Positions 1-12,511 of a DNA stretch of 64,000 nt are shown here, piece by piece. The DNA lies in NCBI GenBank assembly GCA_932521035.1, contig OW051494.1, positions 1,412,001 through 1,476,000 on the forward strand, given 5' to 3'. The notes beneath the pieces are model-generated. The model was given only the letters and a program-made list of their open reading frames with translations. It had not been told where the DNA came from and did not search any database. Every line of letters begins with the position of its first letter. Position 1 is the stretch's first letter. The translations under genes were made by a program, and so were the position numbers. Source of the DNA: Oscheius dolichura (taxonomy: Eukaryota > Nematoda > Chromadorea > Rhabditida > Rhabditidae).

Positions 1-693
1 CCACTCGGCCATCTCCCAGCAGCTGTCAGGATCGCCCTTACAAGTCTGAGTAACGGATCTAGAACACGCACATTGAGAGGCGACGTTGGTAAATAGAGAA
101 CCACGCAAAGTATTCATGACAAAGTATACGGTATTTTGCAAGGAGAGGGGTTAGTGCATCAAACAACGGAAATGGGGAATCTTACTGTAAATTTCGTGGA
201 AAGAGTTGCAGAACATACGATAAAAGCTCAAAAAGCCGATTCTCACAGCGAAAACAGAGGGCCGGGTGGTTCAATTCGGCTAATTCTTCTTTACTTTGGC
301 ACAATACGTAGAGAATAATCGAATTCTCCCCCAGAATTGAACGATACGTTCGCCGAAACCTTTAATCCATATTATACGGATCCATGCCTAAAATTGGGGT
401 AAGCGGAAGAGGAGAAGTCTCGTATCTCCCTAAAGAACAGTGGAAGCTTCGCTTTCAGACGAAAAAATTAAGCACACAAGATGATACAGAGCCAGTAGAT
501 TGAAAAGAAGTGGTATCCTTCCCATAAGGGGTTGATGGACGTCAATGAGAAGGTGGGTAAGGATATTTGTAGATGTGGGATTGAAAATGACCATAAGGAA
601 AGGATCTGAGCTTCAACCATGGTCCGCTACATGGAGAAATCTAGACAACGAAGATATTGGGAATATAATAAGCCTATGGCTGCGCGGGGGTCC
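1..693. other. no gene recognised (window start)
   Basis: I see no supported gene here. The open frames at 136-318 and 545-850 have no splice context, no recognisable motif and no codon bias, and the second runs into the foldback repeat that starts at 694. Confidence 0.5.
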
Positions 694-1060
694 GGCCAAC
701 GTTCTCCCTCACCGCACCCAAAAACTCACCAAATGCGCGCCGCGCTCGAATAATTCGACCTTGCTTATTTTTTTTATATCTACCTTGTTCAGAATTTTAT
801 GGCGGACAAGCTGGTATAGGTTATATTCCATAAGAATAAGAAAATGTTGAGTTATCAAGAGAAACGCTATGTTCACCTCAAAGACTCTATTTTGGGTTAT
901 ATCTCGGCAATTACTTATTCTTATAGAATATAACTTATACCAGCTTTTCCGCCATAAAATTCTGAACAAGATAGACATTAGAAAAATAAGTAAGGTCGAA
1001 TTCTTCGAGCGCGGCGCGCATTTGGTGAGTTTTTGAGTGCGGTGAGGAAAAACCTTGGCC
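694..1060. repeat. foldback element, family B copy 1
   Basis: The two ends are inverted repeats of about 150 bases. The left arm begins GGCCAACGTTCTCCCTCACC and the right arm ends with its imperfect complement (GCGGTGAG...CTTGGCC). Both arms contain the phrase TTCAGAATTTTATGGCGGAC or its complement. A near full-length relative lies at 43531-43893 and a diverged one at about 24125-24305. It carries no coding capacity and looks like a non-autonomous transposon (foldback MITE). I see no clear target duplication at this copy. Confidence 0.85.
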
Positions 1061-2160
1061 TTCCAGGCCCAGTATTGTTCAAACTTTGGAAATCCATCAA
1101 AAAATGTTCTTCACTTCAAGAAAAAACTCTACGATTATCATCTTGGAATAAACTTCTCCGGATGAGAAGCTTATGATCCATAAGTTATGGATTAGTCAGT
1201 TCATTTCTTCTAAAATTAGATAAATTGCAGAGAAAGTGTGTCCATGTTTGCGAAGGATCTGAGCAAATCCTAAAATCCGCCAAGATGGCTATCATCTCCT
1301 CCGACCCGGGGCTTGATTACGTACTCCCACACCCAGGATCAGGGGGCTTCTGCCGAAAGCTGAAGATTTGAAAGGGGCACTTGATATGGATCTCTCTTTG
1401 TGTAAAACTGGACAAATCCTAGGTTAGAAGGCGGCTGAATAATTAGGGAAATCGTTGTAGGACCCTATGGGGAAGAATTTCCCCGGGTACAGGAGTGATT
1501 GTCCTTTGAGAAGACGTTCCTTCTCCCCCTCTTTACCATTAATTCAGTCTCTACGGATGCGTGATGACAAATGGCTGACCGGCACGCAGCACAGAGACCT
1601 CCTATTACTGCATACATTCCTAAGCTTACTGGATGGGGAGATGTTCAGAAAAAGGACGAGATCGAACCAGTTTCCCTTCAGGACCCTTCAGGACTCAACC
1701 CTGGAAATTAATCTTTCTACTGGGGGTTTTGTGTGGCTTCTAAACGGGAACCCTCCCCGCAAATTCTACTGGATTGAATCTTTCCAGGTCTCGACGCGAT
1801 CTAGGCATTATTCGGTCATTTTCTTCCTACTTGCTGTATTCTTTTTGTTTCTTTTGTTTTTGTACATTTTTATGTTTTCCGCTTCTCTTTTTTTTGGCGG
1901 CAGATATTATATTTCTTGTTCTTTTGTTGTTATCTTGTTTCATTGTCGTTTTTTAGCGACGCCGCGATTTATCTCTTATCTCTCCAGCGGTTGACAGCTG
2001 AAAAGGGCAGCGCCGCGCTGCTTGGCTTTTTTGCGCCTAGTTTTTTTATCAGTAGTAGGAAAATCGCGGGTAAAGGTTGAAATTGTATTAGCGGGGCTGG
2101 ATATGGCTGAAACTATGCGCAGATTAACATAAAAAGCTTGTATGATATTCGAAATCATCG
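1061..2160. other. intergenic, no supported gene
   Basis: A 175-codon open frame at 1467-1994 is probably chance: its second half is a T-rich tract read as hydrophobic residues, and no splice or start context supports it. Nothing else is recognised upstream of the tRNA at 2161. Confidence 0.45.
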
Positions 2161-2246
2161 GCTCTGTTGGCGCAGTCGGCAGCGCATCGTACTTATAGTA
2201 ATCTCAAGCAATGCGAGGGTCGTGGGTTCAAGCCCCACACAGAGCA
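2161..2246 (+). tRNA. tRNA-Ile (anticodon TAT) with intron
   Basis: The acceptor stem GCTCTGT pairs with ACAGAGC. The D stem is GCGC/GCGC, the T arm is GTGGG-TTCAAGC-CCCAC, and the discriminator is A. The anticodon stem TCGTA pairs with TGCGA only if about 13 bases after position 37 (GTAATCTCAAGCA) are removed, so this is an intron-containing gene with anticodon TAT. A T-run suited to RNA polymerase III termination follows at 2250-2255. Confidence 0.88.
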
Positions 2247-2504
2247 AAACTTTTTTGCTTTTTTTCTATGGTCGACTACTTGTTCCTTTTCCCATTTTTG
2301 TCCATAAAATCGATACATTTCGACATTTTCTACATTCTGCCGCCCTTTCCCGACCCTTTTGACGTTAGAAAACGCCGAAATCATACGAAAAGCACCCGTG
2401 TACTCACTTATTTGTCGCCATCTCATGCCATTCCCCCTCCCGCAGCCTGTCCCCCCACCGGTTCGTTTTACTTTCTTCCCTATCTGCTGGCCATCGTCAT
2501 CAAC

Positions 2505-2868
2505 ATGAAGATTTTGGTCTTCCTTCTCCCGTTATTCTCTCTGGGCGCCTGTATTTCCATCTGGGAAGCCAAATTAGTCCAGCAAAAGGCCACTGCCGCA
2601 GCTGAGGCTCCTCATCCGATTATTAGAAGTGCTGCAGAAGCTTCTGCGTAAGTTTTAGCCCCTATAATTTACCAAAAAGGGTATTTTTCTAGTCCAAAAG
2701 TAATTGTTAACCAAATTGGAAGAATTTTTGTGGTAAAGGGAGCTGAAACAAAGGAAAAGAAGGTGCCAACAAGATTGGAACGTAAGTTTTCAGTGGGAAT
2801 AAGAAATGAACGCATTTTCAGAGTTGGCAAAGCGACGATTTGAGATAACAGGAAGCATGAGATTTTAA
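2505..2868 (+). CDS. small secreted protein, unrecognised family
   Basis: Three exons read in phase: 2505-2647, 2693-2781 and 2822-2868. Donors are GTAAGT and acceptors TTCTAG and TTTCAG. The product is about 92 residues. Residues 1-18 (MKILVFLLPLFSLGACIS) form a good signal peptide. The mature part is short, Ala-rich, then basic (VPTRLEQLAKRRFE). No cysteine pattern or known domain is visible, so it may be a secreted or peptide-precursor protein. The KRR site near the C-terminus could be a processing site, which is inference. The tRNA-Ile gene lies about 260 bases upstream on the same strand. Confidence 0.65.
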
Positions 2869-2993
2869 TTTTAAAAACCGTATATTATGGAAACGTATAA
2901 AGTTGTAAATAATCATGAACAACATCTTGAAATGAAAAACTAGTTTGCCGTTTATTTGTAGGGTTTATGGATGAAAAAAGGAAAAAGATGTTT

Positions 2994-3066
2994 CGACCAC
3001 GGCAGGATTCGAACCTGCAATCTTCTGCTCCGTAGGCAGACGCGTTATCCATTGCGCCACGCGGCC
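2994..3066 (-). tRNA. tRNA-Arg (anticodon ACG)
   Basis: On the minus strand the acceptor stem GGCCGCG is followed by an anticodon stem TCTGC/GCAGA with loop CTACGGA, and the T arm contains GGTTCGAATCC. The gene has 73 bases, no intron and no encoded CCA. It is identical base for base to the plus-strand copy at 12512-12584. Confidence 0.93.
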
Positions 3067-3529
3067 ATGAGATCAGAGCTCAGAGATGGTGAAAGTGGCC
3101 TGGAGAGTTCTTCAAGGTCAGCTGGTAATTATTAGGAACCGTACAGGAGGATCGTTCTCCCAGTCATACTTCTTTTTTTCGTCTAACGGTCGTTATTTCT
3201 GTTGAATTTTTCCTAAAATGCTGTTCTGGTCCCGCCGCGAGCTCGAGTCTTCAGGCCTGGGGGCAGGACCACTCTCTTTTCCCAGTCGTATGAATATTTC
3301 AAAATTGAAAAATGTTTATTTGTATGTATCACATCACAGTTTGGTATGAAGAAATCTCAAATATAAATTTATATAAACACAGCGGAAGTAGTAGATGATG
3401 TCGTCTTATCACGGGTTGTTGGATACGGTAGAGACCCGGGGGTTTGGCCCAAAACTTTTGGGAAGAGAAAGGAAAGAGGAATAGCAATTTTGTGTAGTAG
3501 AGTATATAATTCCATATAAACATATCACT
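3067..3529. other. intergenic spacer
   Basis: No gene is recognised. The stretch separates tRNA-Arg from the minus-strand reading that ends near 3530. Confidence 0.4.
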
Positions 3530-3846
3530 TTAAATTCTGGAGGCACACGGAGGAAGAGGACGGGGATTGGCTATGAGATACAGATAAAAGGCTTGTTCTT
3601 TGTGAGAGGAGGAGGAATATCCAGTGGGGTCAATTCTTAACCAGGACTTTTTGACACTTTCCCCGGATGGCCCAATGGAATTGGTTAAAATCCGTCTTGG
3701 TCCACATTTCGGTGTCCGTCGGCGCTCCGTTGACCCGTTCAATTACTCGAATCTCCCGGCTCATGTCGCAGAGACACAGGACCTTTCCTCGGCCGCCGCT
3801 CTTCTCCGCCGTACGGTTACTCTCAAAACACAACTCGATGTCTCCT
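3530..3846 (-). CDS. partial secreted-type gene, possibly transthyretin-like
   Basis: A minus-strand exon starts after an ATTTTCAG acceptor (exon upper end 3846) and reads to a donor near 3648. It encodes a coherent stretch that includes KVLCLCDMSREIRVIERVNG and MWTKTDFNQFHWAIRGKCQK. A short candidate last exon (about 3530-3570) lies after a CTCATAG acceptor. The order of a Cys in a GxVLC strand, an IRVxE strand and a TD-N-F turn resembles nematode transthyretin-like (TTR) secreted proteins, but that match rests on a few positions only. The signal-peptide exon was not found. The gene is probably real; the family is tentative. Confidence 0.4.
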
Positions 3847-3856
3847 CTGAAAATTA

Positions 3857-4512
3857 GGAGGATCATTAGGAGTCCGTATTCTTTAAACTAGAATTGATTT
3901 TTATCAAAAAGACTGGCTACAGCAACCAGAAAGGAGTTAGGAACTGTTTTATGGTAACCTTCCAAGTTTCCAAGAGAAAGGCCAGGCGTTTTGAAACCTT
4001 TTGCCGAAAATGGTCATGGTGCCCTGATTTTCAGTGGCGAAATTGGAGATCAGGAACATTTGACCCCAAATTTGCTAAAAGATCTCGAAACGTCGGCCTC
4101 TTGAGTTGGAAATGGACTATAGTGCTCTAAAATGATCAAAAGCTTAAGGAATATCAACTGGTAAGTACCGAGCAGACTATAAAAGGTCCCAAAAAGATTC
4201 CGAGAGAGAAAAAAGCCTAATGAAAAAAGACGGAGGCAGTTATTTTCTTTTTAGTGGTGAAAATGGGGCCTGGAGGCGTTTGGACGAATTTTAGGGATTT
4301 AGAGAGATTTTTAACTGTTTTGTTTGACCAATTTTGGAATAGAAAGATGTAAACTAACCTTCTTTTATGGTAAGACATCGTTAGATCCAGGTCAATTGCC
4401 ATTTTCATCAAAACGGAGACACATTGCCCATCATTTAGGGAAAAAGCCGAGCCGTGTGAGGAGTTGGACGCCCTAAAATGTCTCTATACTCTTTATTTCT
4501 TCTGAATAAAAC
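3857..4512. other. spacer between two minus-strand genes
   Basis: No convincing exon is seen. The upstream exon of the 3530-3846 gene should lie here or be missing. A reverse-strand AATAAA for the gene at 4513 sits near 4492. Confidence 0.4.
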
Positions 4513-7500
4513 TCACACCAACGCGTTCCACATCAACGGATTGGCTGCCATGTTCATGAAAGCGTTTAGATGATTCGTCGAGGAGACCGAGGGACTGCCA
4601 CCGGCGTTTTCTTCCACCGGACTGCCGCTGACGGCCCTCTCCCCGCTGGCAGAAGCTCCCGAACTACCGGGCTCGTTGCCATCGTTCCCGCCATTTTGTT
4701 CATCCAAATCGTCGTCTTTCATGCTGGCAAAACCGGCAGAAATATTGATGACTTCATTGGATTTGGGCATATTTTCCAGGAAATTCAAAGCTCCATTCAG
4801 GTTCAGGGCACCGTTCATTGAGTTCAACTGAAAACCTTGGAGGTTATTCAATACGGTCCATTTTATAGATTACTGAAGTTTTACAAGCCACAGTTACTCA
4901 GTCAGACAGCCAATTAGCCTAAAAGTGAAAAAAAGGTATCCTACAGTAGCCCAAGACTTCAGCCGGTATATCACTTTTTTCCGAAACCGAAGAGTTTTTT
5001 TAGCTGCTTAACTGCGTAATTGTGGTCCCTAGACTTTCTCGATACAGTATTCTACAAAAATTTCTAGAGAAATCCGATATTTTCCCATCAGAACCCTTTA
5101 AAATTCGAATGTAAAATATTTTTCACTTTTTGGTTGTCTAACTGTCTATCTGTGGCTGTAACTCCCCCTAGATACAGTAACCTTCTCTAGAACTCACATT
5201 AGAAGCATTTTGTAGTTGTTGTAGAGCCAGGGCCATGGTATCCGTGGCATTTTGCGCTGACTGTGAGTGATTGCTTCCTCCAGCTCGGGCTCTCTTCACA
5301 TACGGCTGTGTTGGGGTCTGAAATACCAATAATTAGCCTACCATAACCCAAATTTAATTGTAATAGTAAATCAAAAATGTACTTTACTGTCCCCGCTGCC
5401 ATCCCCCGTCTCATTTTTCTTCTCAATAAACGGCAGAATCCGTCTCTTTTTCCTGGAATTACTTTCATCCAATTGGTCCTGGTGATAGGCTGTCATATGG
5501 CCCCACATGCTCTTCGTCGAGCTGTCATTTCGTTTCAAGATCCGCCAGCAGTGGACGCATTCAACATTCTGGGCCTCGGCCAGGAGACGGTAATGGTCCC
5601 AGATCTCCGAGCTCTTCTTATTGGCCTTGCTATTTCGCAACTTCTTGATCTGATCCCGGAGGGTATCGTGGGAATCCATGGCACTGATGGCCGACGACGA
5701 GGGCAGGTTGAGATCTTCCAATTTAGGAATATCTTCTATGTTTGGAGTTAGGAGTTCCGTTGTCATTTCCGGCGGGAAACTGAAGGGTTCAAATTATCCT
5801 CGGTTACAGTAAGACGAGAGAGGAGAAAGAGAAGGAAGGGTGGAGGTACCCGGGAAGACGCGGGTTAATGGGGTCCCCCTTACTAAAAATGGCTAGACTC
5901 CCGTCAGAAAACAGACAGGCAGCAGGCTTTTACTCACTCTCCGATAATGGGATACTTTGTTACTTTTTAAGAGAATTTCTCTAATTTTGGACAAACCAGA
6001 GCAGGTAATCGGGGAATAGGGGAAGCGGGAGCTATTGCTTCCTCAAAAAAGAGAGAGAGCAGATCTTTTCGGGAGTCTCCAAAGAGTATCTGGGAATCTC
6101 TCTGGCTTCTTTTGTTTTCGACAGAAGCTCTCCCAGGAGGCTGGCCAGCTGAGGAATGGTTCACGAGGGGATAATGAGCCCGGATTGGTTCTCCATTGGA
6201 TACAGGCTGACCATCGTCCCCAGGAAGTCAGAGAAGACTCCGTTACCCTACCAGGGGTTCTGAGGATCATTCCTAGCTTGTTTTATGTGGCATCCGGGGA
6301 GGTTCCAACTTTGGAAATGAGTAATTATGGGATGCTGTAGGGGCCGCGCGCCTTACAGTAGAATTTTCAGGAAAAATAAGGTCCCAAATAGAAAATAATC
6401 TATAATTTATGAACGGTACTGTTCTGCTTTCTAGAATGGGCCTATTCCCATATTATACGTCTTTATTAAACGGCTATACGGAAATTATACGGCAAACGGT
6501 ATGCTGTATAATAGTTCTCCTCCCGGGGGTCACAGTCTCTCTCGCCCCGATCTAAAAATTGCACAAGAGCTTACGGCTAGCGAAACGGTTTTATCGCAAG
6601 AGGATAAGATGTTCAATATAGAGACAATATGTGGTGGTGTCGCTGAGAAAGAGAGGCTCCGATGATAAAAAGCGCAGGGCGAAAGGTTCTCTCTCTCCCC
6701 CACCAAGGGGGGTCGCCACCAATCGGAGAGGGACCTAAAAAAGGACAGGTTCTTTCAATCCCCTCTCCGTCACCCCGCCACCCTTCGTCTTGGATTGGCC
6801 AATTTTCCCACGAATTTGAGGCCCCCGCCGCGGGGAGGACGGGGAGTGAACAGAGAGAGGGGAGCGACCGGGGGAAGAGAGAGAGAGAGAGACCGAAATC
6901 GGGACCAATCGATGCGAAATAGTTCACGGGGAGACGGGGGAGAAAAAAAGAAATGAGGAGGAAGGTCCCCGGCCGGCGGCGGTCGCCGCCTCAACTAACC
7001 CCGAAAAGGGCAAACGAGAGCGGGGACGGGAGACCGAAAAAGAAGTGGAGGAGGAGGAGAGGAGGAAGACTGATCAAAATGATTATAGTCTGATGCGGGC
7101 AAGAGTGAAGGTGGCCCCCCGGCCGGCCGGCCACCACCGCCGCCGCAACCACACGGCTCTCGCGGGGAAAAGAAGGTGGAGAGAGGGAGTGAGAGGCGGT
7201 CAGTCCAAACAAATGAGCGGGGGACGACTGGTGACAACGGAGGAAAAAAGAGCCCCAGAGCCCCTCCTTCACATTTTCGTAAATCTCCACCGCCCCCTTG
7301 GCTTGATACGAGAGCGGCTGCCTTTAGGGGGGCCCCATTTGCTGAAGAATAGAGGGCGGGGGATCTTGGCCCCCGCGGGATGAGGACAGACGTCTCTAGG
7401 TGACCGAAAATTGGATATTGGCCTCCCCCCGTCACTTGTCCGTCAAGAATAGACGGGACCAATTATTAGAGGAAACGGGGTCCTGGAGGGAAAAACGGCT

Positions 7501-10500
7501 AGAAATCAGGGTGGCCCAGCGAAGAGAAGAGGCAAGAGGGACAAAAACAGGAGGATGGAGTAGGGGCGAGGGGGCAGGTTTGAGAGGTCTTTTTCTCTCT
7601 CCTATGGAGGACCTCACCCGGCCCCCGGGGGCGACTGGCGGTGGGGGATGGCCTGTTTTCCTCGCGCCCGCAGTCTCTCTCTCTGTCTATCTCCCCCCGC
7701 CTTTCAATTCTCGGCCTCTTCCTCGCTCACAGCCTCGAACCCCCCGTTTTCCCTTACCCCGTGACCCGTTGTGTCTCTCTCTCTCCCTGTTGTGTGTCTA
7801 CTTCCCTCTGCCCCCCGCCCATCAACCCCGTCGGTCCCGTCAAAATGACTCCGAGAAAAACAAGAGGGGTGGAGGGGGCAGAGGGAGACGACCGGATGAC
7901 GACGTTGATTTGGCCACGGGGGGTAGAGGGACGGGCGGGCGGGGGTAGAGTGGGAAAAAACAAAAGAATCCGAGAAGAAGGCAACAGGAAACGGGGCGAA
8001 GGGGGCGAAGATCCCCAAGAGTCAGCGGGATTTTCTCTAGAATACCGGCGGGAAAAATGAAATTTTTGAAAGGATTACTGTAATTTAAAAGAGGGGGCCC
8101 CACTGGAAAAACGCCCATTAGAAACCGGGAAAACTATTGAGAGTAGCGGGGAGAGAAATACCGTATGTGACAGTCGGGGGTGGTCGGATGGTCGGAGGTG
8201 GTCCAGTCGGGGGGCCACGCGGGGGTGGTAGTAGTGGTGGCAATAGAGGCAATAGAGGCAAGGTGAGAGACAGAAAAGAGAGGAGGCCATTGAATGTATG
8301 TGCGCGCGGGGGGAGCACCCACGGGGGGTAGTCGGGGCGGGGGATGGGAAGGAAGAAGAAGAAGGGGTTTTTGTGGGACGAGGTGCCTGCCGGCCGGCCA
8401 GCCGACGGGGGAGAGAGTGTACCAAATGAGAGTATAGTCCAAAGAGGACAGCCGGTGACGAGATAACTTCTCCTGGTTGGAGGGCGGGGGCCGAATGGCC
8501 CCCCGACTGTTAGGGGGCAGTGAGTGTGCACAGCGGGGAGACGAGAGACAAATGGCTGCGAGTAAGGAGAGGGACCCCGTGCGCGCCAGCCAGGCCAGGG
8601 GCAAAGTCAGCCGTCGCACACGGGGGGCGGTGAGAGCGAGGGGGACTGAGAGAGGGGGAGAGACACCGTTGGGGGAACCAGACCTTGAATCGATGTGTTT
8701 GGACGGGGGAAGGTCCCCCCGCAAGTTTTACCACGGGGTTTGCCCCTCATCCCCTGATTCTATTTAAAGGGGCCGGCCGGGCGAATAGACGGCCTTTTTT
8801 GAGCCGTTTGGTCTCTCGAGCCGACGCCTCGGGGGCTCTATCCTTCCTCATACCATCTTCCCTCCACCGATGAAAACGCGAGTTGTTGGACTACCCAAGC
8901 CTTGTAGTAGGCGTCCTCTCCTGTCCTCCTGTCCTCCATCCTCCCCTTCTCCTAAGTCGCGAAGTCTTCGAGTTCATCTTCTGTCCTCGGCTGTCGTCTC
9001 CTCCTCGTCCTCCTCTATTTTTGACGATTTCTTCCTTCCTTATGACAGGCCGGTCCAGTCCTCCCCCTCCTCCCCGGGAGGGGGCTGCAAAACCAGTGGA
9101 GGCTTCCACCATCCCGCCGCCAGCAGCCGACGGACGGACGGGTGGAGGAGGTCAAAATCCAGGCAAACACGGTGCCCCGCCGGGAGGCGAGAGGAGGGGG
9201 CGAGAGACGACCACCCGCATTGCCGCCCTTCTCCCCTAATTGACCCTTACACTTCGTCTAATTTACCGTTTCCCAGATGAAAAAAACACAAGTTTAATGA
9301 AGTTTACCTGTGCTAGTTTCTGACTGAATTTGGCAAATATCCCATCCAGCGTGTGGAATTTCTTCAGATGAGTGCGGAGATTATTCGGGCTCCGGTCGTC
9401 GCCGGACCAATTGCAATGCAGACAGACCACTCCGCCGACACCATCTGAATCTGTATTTTCTACTCGATTCCCGAGGCAGCTGAACGTACTGGTATCTTTG
9501 AGATCTTTAAAGAAATCCCAAACGGGATGGGATTTTTTACGGCCGGCATTCCGAAGCCAGGGAGAATAGCCGGGAAGAAGGTCTAAAAATGGAGGATTCA
9601 AAAAGAGAAGAAATAAATTCAAAAAAGACATCCAGGCAACGTTTTGAAAGTCTAAATTAATCTAGATAGGCCAAAGTTACCATTTAGGCTGGGCAATAGC
9701 CAGAAAAAAATCCGATCCGCGGTTCAGATTGCCGCGCTTTTGAATCAACACGAATTTGCTGGATATTTCTAATGGAAAAACCTTCAAAACAATCTTTTAA
9801 AGGTCTGTAAAAGTCGAATTTGGTGAGATTTATCGTCTAGATGGTCCAAATGCCCCATACAGTACAAGAAGTGGTTCAAACGACTGTATTTTTGAATTTG
9901 GCTCAAATTACGGTCTATTTTATACCATAAACCCCTTTAAAATGACATTTTTAAGGCCTAAAATCATCTAAAACCCCCCTTTTTACCCCTAGGTGGTCTA
10001 ACCGTCGCAAAATGTGTGAACTGTGGCTTGTCCAGCTGTGGCGCCCCCGAAAACTGTTCTCCCGCCCCCGTAGCGCCATTTCTTCCATTTTAACTCGAAA
10101 ATAAACTAAACTCTACCTCGCATAGTGAGCATATTATCCATCTGGCTCTGATTCTGTAGTTCTGGAGGCGGTGTGCCGAAGAGAGACTGAAATATGCCGA
10201 GGATTACTGTAGCCGGCCAAACGGGAGTGGAAGTAATTTTAGTTTGACTGACAGATATTTACTCTCTTCGGTTTTTTTAAATCCAAAAATGTCAGAATGC
10301 GTTAATTTTTACGAGCTACTTACCTACTGAACTGAAAATACCTAGACATCTGTCAATTTTAATGGCTCGGGGGCTAATTTTCTATAGTAACTCTCGGGAT
10401 CGGGACAGACGCTGCTTATGGCTTTCAGCCCGGAAAATTGGATAGGGAGATTTTTATTTTTTTTAACTCTTTAGATAATTTAAAATATAAGTAAGCTAGT

Positions 10501-12172
10501 AAAAAATACAGTAATCTTCCCAAAAATTGGCAAAATATAGGACTTTGCTGCTAGGGAAGATGCCAAGGGTGCCCCGCATTTCGGAAGGTGGAAGGAAGGT
10601 GCTTCCCATTTAAAATATAAGTTTTTGGTATCAATCTGTTCAGAATAAAACGCTCTTCAAAGTAATGCTATTTAAAAAATTTAAAATCCCCGTCTAGCGC
10701 GCGCAAAACGAAAAATAGTCCCTATATGTCGTTTTCGCCATTTTCGACCTGTCTACCGTAATCCAGCTGGTTCTTTTGCAATTTTTTAACAGAAAACGGT
10801 ACCTGATTATTACCACCAGCTTGTTGTTGTTCTTTCTGTATCTGGGAGATAGCTTGCATTAGATCAAAAGCCGCCGGCGGGGCGCTCGTCGTCCTCTCTT
10901 CTTCCGGCTCCGGTGGGGTGGACTGCGGCTGTTCTTCTACAGAAGAAGTCGACGGTGTGGTAGAGTTTGACGTTGGCACCGTGGAATACTGTAATTTTCC
11001 CTTTAAAAAATCCGTGTTTCTCTATAGGATACCGTATTTTTCAAGACATCCTTAAATAGTCGGAATTTTAGGGGTGGCTCGGCTTCTGGGACATTTTCCG
11101 ACGCTGGAGACGTCGTGGACATATCCATTTCACCTGAAGATTACTGTAGAATTCGTTTAATAATAAATATTAGCGTGATGGGACCCTAGCCCCTACCTTC
11201 ATGGATATTTTCCTTCCTCATGTCTCCCAGTCGATTAGCTATATGAAGAATACTGCTGCCACTCACCAGGGAACTCATTTCTATAAAATTTATAGATTAC
11301 TGTATTCTATTTTAATTTATTTTAAGAAAAGGGAAAAGAAAAGCTACAGTAAGACGGCTAAAATAACGGGGGGAAAAGAGAGAAAATGCTTGATGATGAG
11401 CCGCGGCTTCTCAATAAAAGAATTGATAGAGGGGGGCGAACGCTACAGGAGAGACGATTCATCAAAATCGAGCGCTATTCTATTGTATTCAAATGGCGAA
11501 TTTTTCTTAAGCGATGAAGCGTTTTGATAGACGTCAGGATGGTGGGGAAATCGACTACTATTGAATCGAAATTGCATACAGTAAGCCCCGTTTTTGACTG
11601 GAAAATCGCTAAAAATAGTTTATCCTTGGTTACGCTGGAAATATTGAAGAATACAATGATAACTGTTTGCAAAATGGTTCATTTCAAGGTCTGTTACTTC
11701 TGGAAGCCCTTTATTTATAAAGCGTCTACAGTAACCCATTAGGTCTATCACTATTTTAAAAAGAGAAACTCAAAGAAACCTTGTGGTTTGACAGGAGTGG
11801 ACAAAAAGGGAACGATAATTTGAAAAATCAAACCACTGCACTTTTTATGAAAACGGTTGAATCACCCGCCCGCTCCCTTTTATTTTGTGGTTCAGTTGAA
11901 TTTGGGATTGACGTCTTACCTCCCACCAATTTACCCATTCATTCAAACCTCATACACGATCCATATACCATCTGTCTCAAGTTTAAAAGAAGCACAATTT
12001 TAGTCATTCTCCTCGGTCTAGGGGCCTTTTCTTGTGTTTGAGAGGGAAAAATTTAGGAAAAGTGGTATAAATTACATAATTTAAAGGTCTATTTCTTATA
12101 AAAACTTATAAAAATACAGTACGGTGAGAAAAGAGCAGACAGAAACCCACCTCCACCACCTGCAGCAGCCAT
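4513..12172 (-). CDS. BED zinc-finger protein (two BED-type fingers)
   Basis: Minus-strand exons in transcript order: 12151-12172 (start MAAAGGG), 11197-11280, 11033-11133, 10803-10988, 10117-10186, 9308-9582, then 5383 to about 5766, 5198-5317 and 4513-4827 (stop, with a poly-A signal just beyond). The first six join in phase. Exon 9308-9582 encodes a BED finger: HPVWDFF, then VVCLHCNW, then HLKKFH. Exon 5383-5766 encodes a second: SSEIWDHY, VECVHCW, then HMTAYH. BED fingers bind DNA in chromatin-associated and transposase-derived proteins, so a nuclear DNA-binding role is likely. The N-terminal part is Ser/Thr/Pro-rich and the C-terminus Asn- and acidic-rich. The phase across the 3.5-kb intron is not resolved: 9308 ends in phase 0, while the acceptor near 5779 needs phase 2. 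Either a small exon is missing or there are two transcripts (long and MTTELL-start). Confidence 0.72.
5767..9307. other. large intron or promoter region of the BED gene, GC-rich
   Basis: Between the two BED exon sets lies 3.5 kb without an exon I can place firmly. From about 6640 to 9240 the base composition shifts to GC-rich and strand-asymmetric, with GA-runs such as 6878-6893. Overlapping open frames on all strands follow from the composition, not from coding. A separate reading at 6032-6148 (minus) could be an alternative last exon. Confidence 0.55.
6032..6148 (-). CDS. possible alternative terminal exon of the BED gene
   Basis: After a TTCCTCAG acceptor at about 6149-6151 the minus strand reads 38 codons in phase 0 to a TAG. 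That phase matches the end of exon 9308-9582. The peptide contains LASLLGELLSKTKEAREIPR, an amphipathic-looking stretch that is more protein-like than its flanks. If used, it would end the protein after the first BED finger. There is no downstream GT donor before the stop. Confidence 0.35.
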   Translation of the reverse strand: MASLLGELLSKTKEAREIPRYSLETPEKICSLSFLRKQ

Positions 12173-12511
12173 TTGTATTATTCTGATTTTTTTTCTCCCA
12201 GCTTCTCTCTCAGACAGGCGAAATCTCAAAAGAAAGGAGAATAGAAACTATAAAAAAATCTTTCTTTTATGATAAAATCAATGGTTTTGTTTGAGGCCTG
12301 TGGGAAAGACACGATCTTTCTTTTCTCGGGGAGAGGATATTGCCTCGTAAAAAACACGGCTCTATAATGAAAAAGTCATCGTGGGTCCCGATGGGAAAGT
12401 TGAAATATTTAAAGGGAGAAGGAGAAAGAGAAAGGGAAAGTTTTTGATCCTGACCTTGGTCAAAATCTGGAGAGAAACATAAACTTCCTCGAAGAAAACA
12501 ATCGTCAACAT
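12173..12511. other. spacer or promoter between the BED gene and tRNA-Arg
   Basis: No coding signal. The stretch is AG-rich on the plus strand and lies upstream of the inferred first BED exon. Confidence 0.35.

Noticed and set aside
1467-1994. 175-codon plus-strand open frame with hydrophobic stretch
   Set aside because: The hydrophobic part is a T-rich tract. No start context, splice sites or domain.
6662-9239. Many overlapping open frames on both strands in the GC-rich block
   Set aside because: They occur in all frames, are Pro/Arg/Gly/Ser-rich because of composition, and have no splice or motif support.
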